Below are positions 14,715 to 17,384 of a DNA stretch of 17,384 nt, one piece after another; position 1 is the first letter of the stretch; every line of letters begins with the position of its first letter. The stretch lies in NCBI RefSeq assembly GCF_047807365.1, contig NZ_JBLOUI010000047.1, positions 1 through 17,384 on the forward strand. The letters run 5' to 3'. Made by a program: the position numbers and the translations under genes. This stretch comes from Peptacetobacter sp900539645 (GTDB taxonomy: Bacteria > Bacillota > Clostridia > Peptostreptococcales > Peptostreptococcaceae). The notes beneath the pieces were generated by a model, which saw only the letters and a program-made list of their open reading frames with translations, ran no database searches and was not told the origin of the DNA.

Positions 14715-15653
14715 TTACTCATCATATTCAAATATATCACATGAATTGAAAAATTTAGCCATAATTATTATAATATTCATCTGATATATGTACTCTTTTC
14801 TTCGATCTGTAATCGATTCACTATCATAAGATTGCGTTAAAATATAATTGAACTGTTCATCAGGATCATCAGGATATTTTTCTTTAGCCTCTTTATATAA
14901 GGTTTTATAAATATTACAAAGTAAATTTGAATCTAAATTACTATCTGAAAGATAACGATTTAAATCATCAATATACGAATTTGCATCATTTAGAGATTTC
15001 TTTATATGTTTACTAAGGCCATTAAACTCTATCTTTCTATCAAATTCTGGTACTATCATATTATTATTAAACTTCTTTTCCTTTACATTATCATTTAAAT
15101 AAACAACTACTTCTTGTATAACCTCAAATTTTATAGACATGTCACTAATATCAGGAATACAGAAGTCCATAATTCTTCTTTTATTATTCATATCTAAATT
15201 ATAGAATAAATCTTTAATACTATCCGTATCCATATATCTAAAGTTTATATTATCATATTCCTTTTCAAGTTTTTCAAGCTCATCTGCTAAATCTGGGTAG
15301 ATACCTTTAGCTCCTTTTGTGTTTATAACAAATATAAATTCTTTTATTTCTTCATAATGTCCATTTTTAGTATGAGCATACAATTTTTCAAAGTCTTTTC
15401 GAAGTTTACTTATAGCATTTTTTTGAGTTTTTTTATTAGATGCATCTTCTGGAGCATAAACTTGATAAAAAATACCTTTATTCTTTATATAACCATCACA
15501 CTTTCTATCACCTATGCTTCCTTGAGTTTTTATTTCAATAAAGTCTTTATCAGTTCTTTTCATAATATCATAAAATAGATTTTGGAACTCATTTCCGGTG
15601 ATGGAATTTATTTTTTTATCAAATTGTAATCTTAGTATATATTCATTTGCCAT
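14715..15653 (-). CDS. ABC-3C nuclease-like third component
   Basis: This 312-aa protein resembles the proteins annotated as ABC-three component system protein. The N-terminal 140 residues look like a PD-(D/E)XK-type alpha/beta fold: GNEFQNLFYDIM helix, then SIGDRKCDGYI (D49, D53), then IFYQVYAPED (Q64), then EFIFVINTKG and NINFRYMDTDSIKDLF. In this subfamily the usual E-x-K is replaced by Q-V-Y, so the canonical lysine is missing and catalysis, if any, is non-standard. The C-terminal half is helical and acidic and could bind the other components. The ATG at 15653 has GGAGGAT 8 bases upstream, and an extended -10 promoter lies about 45 bases before it. The unusual point is orientation: it converges on the ATPase gene rather than following it. 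A separate promoter allows its dose to be set independently of the ATPase. Confidence 0.78.
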   Translation of the reverse strand: MANEYILRLQFDKKINSITGNEFQNLFYDIMKRTDKDFIEIKTQGSIGDRKCDGYIKNKGIFYQVYAPEDASNKKTQKNAISKLRKDFEKLYAHTKNGHYEEIKEFIFVINTKGAKGIYPDLADELEKLEKEYDNINFRYMDTDSIKDLFYNLDMNNKRRIMDFCIPDISDMSIKFEVIQEVVVYLNDNVKEKKFNNNMIVPEFDRKIEFNGLSKHIKKSLNDANSYIDDLNRYLSDSNLDSNLLCNIYKTLYKEAKEKYPDDPDEQFNYILTQSYDSESITDRRKEYIYQMNIIIIMAKFFNSCDIFEYDE

Positions 15654-15694
15654 ATAAAATATCCTCCATAAAATAAATTTACTATTCTATATTT

Positions 15695-15703
15695 ATTATA
15701 TCA
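15695..15703 (-). promoter_or_regulatory. extended -10 promoter of the nuclease-like gene
   Basis: On the minus strand TGATATAAT reads from 15703 to 15695, identical to the element in front of the other two ABC-3C genes. A TTGAAT lies 19 bases upstream (of TATAAT), longer than ideal. The leader to the ATG is about 40 bases. Confidence 0.55.
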
Positions 15704-15732
15704 ATTTATTTTATTTGTTATTCAACTTCAAT

Positions 15733-15754
15733 AACAATTTATTTTTAAATTGTT
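15733..15754. repeat. 9-bp perfect palindrome upstream of the nuclease-like gene
   Basis: AACAATTTA (15733-15741) and TAAATTGTT (15746-15754) flank a TTTT centre. The palindrome lies just upstream of the -35 region of the gene on the minus strand, suitable for an operator. Its A+T richness makes chance occurrence possible. The stretch 15654-15845 contains no gene. Confidence 0.4.
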
Positions 15755-15846
15755 CATAATATACAAATTATAATATTTTTAACATTATCAAATTAAACAA
15801 TTGACATTTTATCAACATTCATATATCCTTAAATCATACGGATCAA

Positions 15847-15877
15847 GCCCTTGTCTTACGTTGACGGGGCGTTTTTT
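15847..15877 (+). terminator. orphan plus-strand terminator
   Basis: GCCC (15847-15850) pairs with GGGC (15867-15870), continuing after a small internal loop with GTC (15853-15855) and GAC (15863-15865), and is followed by GTTTTTTATT. No plus-strand gene lies directly upstream. Either a short RNA ends here (a TTGACA with TATCCT 17 bases later lies about 35 bases upstream) or the gene it served was displaced when the island arrived. Confidence 0.45.
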
Positions 15878-15891
15878 ATTGTAAAACAAAA

Positions 15892-15928
15892 ACGAGGCAT
15901 TACATCAATCCTTGACATAATACCTCGT
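15892..15928 (-). terminator. terminator of the YloV/FakA-C-like gene
   Basis: ACGAGGCATTA (15892-15902) pairs with TAATACCTCGT (15918-15928) with a single G-U wobble. Read on the minus strand the stem is followed by GTTTTTGTTTT. It begins 10 bases beyond the stop codon of the minus-strand gene. Confidence 0.75.
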
Positions 15929-15938
15929 AAAAATATTC

Positions 15939-16190
15939 TTAACCTCTTAATCCTCTCGCCTGTCTATCCATATCCTCAACAACAATATCATAAATCTCAC
16001 CAAGTGTCGAACAATACTCAAGCACCTTCCATGGCTCATTAGTATGGAAATGAATCTTAATCATATCCTCATCTCCAACTGCTAACAGACAATCACCATC
16101 AAAATTACTCTCAAAATACTCATTTATCGCATCCTCATCAAGCCCTTCTCCGTCTATCAAAAGCTGCGTATCATATCTATACTCTAGCAT
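15939..16190 (-). CDS. small protein similar to the C-terminal domain of YloV/FakA (DAK2-type kinase)
   Basis: This 83-aa protein resembles the C-terminal segment of YloV/FakA fatty-acid-kinase subunits: start YRYDTQLLIDGEGLDED, then GDCLLAVGDEDMIKIHFHTN, PWKVLEYCSTLGEI and a final VEDMDRQA. In the full-length family this pattern reads SLVVVGDDELVKVHVHTNDP with a LEYA and an ENMREQ close. The DhaL-type ATP-binding domain is absent, so it cannot phosphorylate anything by itself. Such short stand-alone versions occur in clostridia and are often annotated as kinase-related. It is not obviously a fragment: the ATG at 16190 has AGGAG 6 bases upstream and a dedicated terminator follows. Its role is unknown; binding a small acidic partner or a DegV-like lipid carrier is conceivable. 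It appears to be chromosomal background rather than part of the island. Confidence 0.75.
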   Translation of the reverse strand: MLEYRYDTQLLIDGEGLDEDAINEYFESNFDGDCLLAVGDEDMIKIHFHTNEPWKVLEYCSTLGEIYDIVVEDMDRQARGLRG

Positions 16191-16387
16191 CTCTATCTCC
16201 TACCTTTCAAAATATTGATACTAAAATAATACCCAGATTTAAAGAATTAAACCTAAAAAATATAAATCATCAATTGTAGGTTAATTATGCGTAAATAAAA
16301 CTTTATAAATTATATAATTCATTATATGATATATTTAATAAGAAAATAAAAAATAAAACGACTAAAATAAAAACGAGGTATTAAAAT

Positions 16388-17086
16388 ATGGAAAAAACAA
16401 TATTATTCGACCTAGATGGCACACTAACAGCATCTGGAATAGGAATCACAAAATGCGTACAACACGCACTTGAAAAAATGGGACACCCAGAAAACGATCT
16501 AAAAAAACTAGAAATCTTCATAGGACCACCACTGATAACTCAATTCATGGAGTACCTAAACATCTCAAAAGAAGAAGCAGAACAGGCAGTTGTATACTAC
16601 AGAGAAAGATACACAACAGTTGGAATATTTGAAAACGAGCTATATCCAAACGTAGAAAAAATGCTAAAAACTCTAAAAGACAACAACTACACACTTGCAG
16701 TATCTTCATCAAAACCAGAAAAATTCGTAAAACAAATACTAGAACACTTCAAAATAGACGAATATTTCGATGAAGTTGTCGGAGCAACAATGAGCGAAAA
16801 AAGAACTGACAAAGCTGAAGTAATTGAAGAAACACTAAAAAGACTTGGAAGAATAAATTACTCAAATAACGATGCAAATAATACCGCAACAGAAAAAACT
16901 ATAAACACAAAAAACATAATAATGGTAGGCGACAAAAAACACGACATCCTAGGAGCTAGACAATTTGGAATCCCTTGTGTCGCAGTATCTTACGGATACG
17001 GAACAATGGAAGAACTAACAAACGAAAACCCACACAAAATAGTCAACACAGTAGATGAGCTACTAGACTACTTACTAAACAACTAA
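16388..17086 (+). CDS. HAD-superfamily phosphatase (phosphoglycolate phosphatase-like)
   Basis: This 232-aa haloacid dehalogenase-type hydrolase removes phosphate from a small metabolite through an aspartyl-phosphate. Motif I is FDLDGTL (nucleophile D8, acid/base D10), followed by a helical C1 cap (about 15-85). Motif II is in AVSSSKPEKF, the motif III lysine probably lies in KRTDKAEVIEE, and motif IV is VGDKKHDILGA. Closest in pattern to the phosphoglycolate phosphatase / 5'-nucleotidase branch (GIGITKCVQHALEKMG, then FIGPPL); the substrate cannot be read from sequence. An Asn/Thr-rich insert (about 158-175) is unusual and likely a surface loop. The ATG has ACGAGGT 8 bases upstream. It is divergent from the small minus-strand gene across a 197-base A+T-rich spacer with no further gene, and it ends at a hairpin terminator. 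Its codons are noticeably more A/C-rich at third positions than those of the island. Confidence 0.9.
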   Translation: MEKTILFDLDGTLTASGIGITKCVQHALEKMGHPENDLKKLEIFIGPPLITQFMEYLNISKEEAEQAVVYYRERYTTVGIFENELYPNVEKMLKTLKDNNYTLAVSSSKPEKFVKQILEHFKIDEYFDEVVGATMSEKRTDKAEVIEETLKRLGRINYSNNDANNTATEKTINTKNIIMVGDKKHDILGARQFGIPCVAVSYGYGTMEELTNENPHKIVNTVDELLDYLLNN

Positions 17087-17130
17087 TAGTATAAGTATAA
17101 TGAGATAATAATTATTGTTAACATAATAAA

Positions 17131-17159
17131 AAACAAGTAACTAATTTACTTACTTGTTT
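17131..17159. terminator. terminator after the HAD phosphatase gene
   Basis: AAACAAGTAA (17131-17140) pairs perfectly with TTACTTGTTT (17150-17159) around a 9-base loop. Plus-strand T-richness after it is modest (CATTTTA); the minus-strand side has a stronger T-run, so it could also stop transcription arriving from the right. Confidence 0.7.
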
Positions 17160-17278
17160 CATTTTAGCAAATATAAAAATGGGAGTGGCGTAAATTATTT
17201 TTCTGCAGGCATCCCTTTTGAATAGATTTTTTGTAAGTATATAATTAAATCTCAACAATCTGCAGAACTTCGCTGAAC

Positions 17279-17338
17279 TGCTCCCCTCTGAGTGGACAAG
17301 TGAAATAAATAAATTCACTTTAAACTTAGAAGGGAGCA
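17279..17338 (+). promoter_or_regulatory. inverted repeat covering the transposase ribosome binding site
   Basis: TGCTCCCCTCT (17279-17289) pairs with AGAAGGGAGCA (17328-17338) at 10 of 11 positions. Inside it AAGTGAA (17298-17304) pairs perfectly with TTCACTT (17314-17320). The right outer arm contains the AAGGGAG ribosome binding site of the following start codon, so any transcript entering from the left would fold it away. Confidence 0.5.
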
Positions 17339-17384
17339 ATTTTTATGCCTAGAAGTAATGTAACCGCAAAACAAAAATTGGATG
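17289..17384 (+). mobile_element. probable left end of an insertion sequence (IS3-like?)
   Basis: TGAGTGGACAAG at 17289 resembles the terminal inverted repeats of IS3-type elements in low-GC Gram-positives, and a transposase-like reading frame begins 56 bases later. The window ends before the element can be confirmed. The true end may lie further left, because the inverted repeat that hides the ribosome binding site starts at 17279. Confidence 0.35.
17345..17384 (+). CDS. start of a probable transposase (truncated by the window)
   Basis: Only 13 codons are present: MPRSNVTAKQKLD. The basic start followed by T-x-x-Q-K-L is typical of the helix-turn-helix OrfA of IS3-family transposases, but this is too short for a firm family call. 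The ATG at 17345 has AAGGGAGC 7 bases upstream. The coding frame continues beyond the right edge. Confidence 0.45.
   Translation, partial: MPRSNVTAKQKLD

Noticed and set aside
15851..16042. 63-aa open frame on the plus strand
   Set aside because: It overlaps the orphan terminator and lies antisense to the YloV/FakA-C-like gene, which has a clear start signal and family match.
16373..16383. 11-base identity ACGAGGTATTA between the HAD gene leader and the terminator arm at 15918-15928 (reverse complement)
   Set aside because: It includes a ribosome-binding-site-like core and is short; chance or a minor local duplication explains it.
17118..17339. 73-aa open frame on the minus strand
   Set aside because: It runs through a terminator hairpin and the putative IS leader, has no good ribosome binding site and has no recognisable domain.
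1..17384. CRISPR array, tRNA or rRNA genes
   Set aside because: I saw no regularly spaced repeats, no cloverleaf-like stretches and no rRNA-like sequence on either strand.

Overview
The window is about 70% A+T. Genes have strong AGGAGG-type ribosome binding sites and start with ATG, occasionally TTG. This fits a low-GC Gram-positive anaerobe, probably a clostridial relative such as the Peptostreptococcaceae. The family is a guess from codon use and from a small stand-alone YloV/FakA-tail-like protein; no rRNA or other marker gene is present.

Positions 166-15653 form a defence island of three blocks. Block 1 (166-8260) is a complete type I restriction-modification locus of type IC-like subunit sizes: hsdR, hsdM and one intact hsdS. 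Between hsdR and the intact hsdS lie a second, split hsdS and a tyrosine recombinase gene. Four copies of a 13-bp site (two forward, two reverse) sit exactly where the first-half coiled coil of HsdS ends, or just after a second-half module. They divide the locus into two second-half (TRD2) modules, each bounded by inverted sites. One module is in the ON orientation (372-aa HsdS) and the other is in the OFF orientation (179-aa half HsdS plus a headless opposite-strand cassette). The layout reads directly as a phase-variable specificity switch.

Block 2 (8462-12411) is a three-gene minus-strand operon that I cannot match to a named defence system: a GHKL (Bergerat-fold) ATPase with a long glycine/charged linker, an unrecognised 287-aa protein, and a protein with a conserved core (perhaps DUF6339, from memory) and a C-terminal segment resembling the GreA/GreB C-terminal domain. 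It has its own promoter and terminator, and it is the best candidate here for an undescribed system.

Block 3 (12681-15653) is an ABC-three-component (ABC-3C) conflict system: a small middle component, an SMC/Rad50-like ATPase of DUF2326 type, and a nuclease-like component. The third gene faces the other two and shares a bidirectional terminator with them, instead of being in one operon.

To the right (from about 15840) the content looks like ordinary chromosome. An orphan plus-strand terminator comes first, then a small YloV/FakA-C-like protein (minus strand) and a HAD phosphatase (plus strand). The last ~100 bases hold the probable start of an insertion-sequence transposase gene, whose ribosome binding site lies in an inverted repeat. 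The first 165 bases hold the hsdR terminator and no gene.
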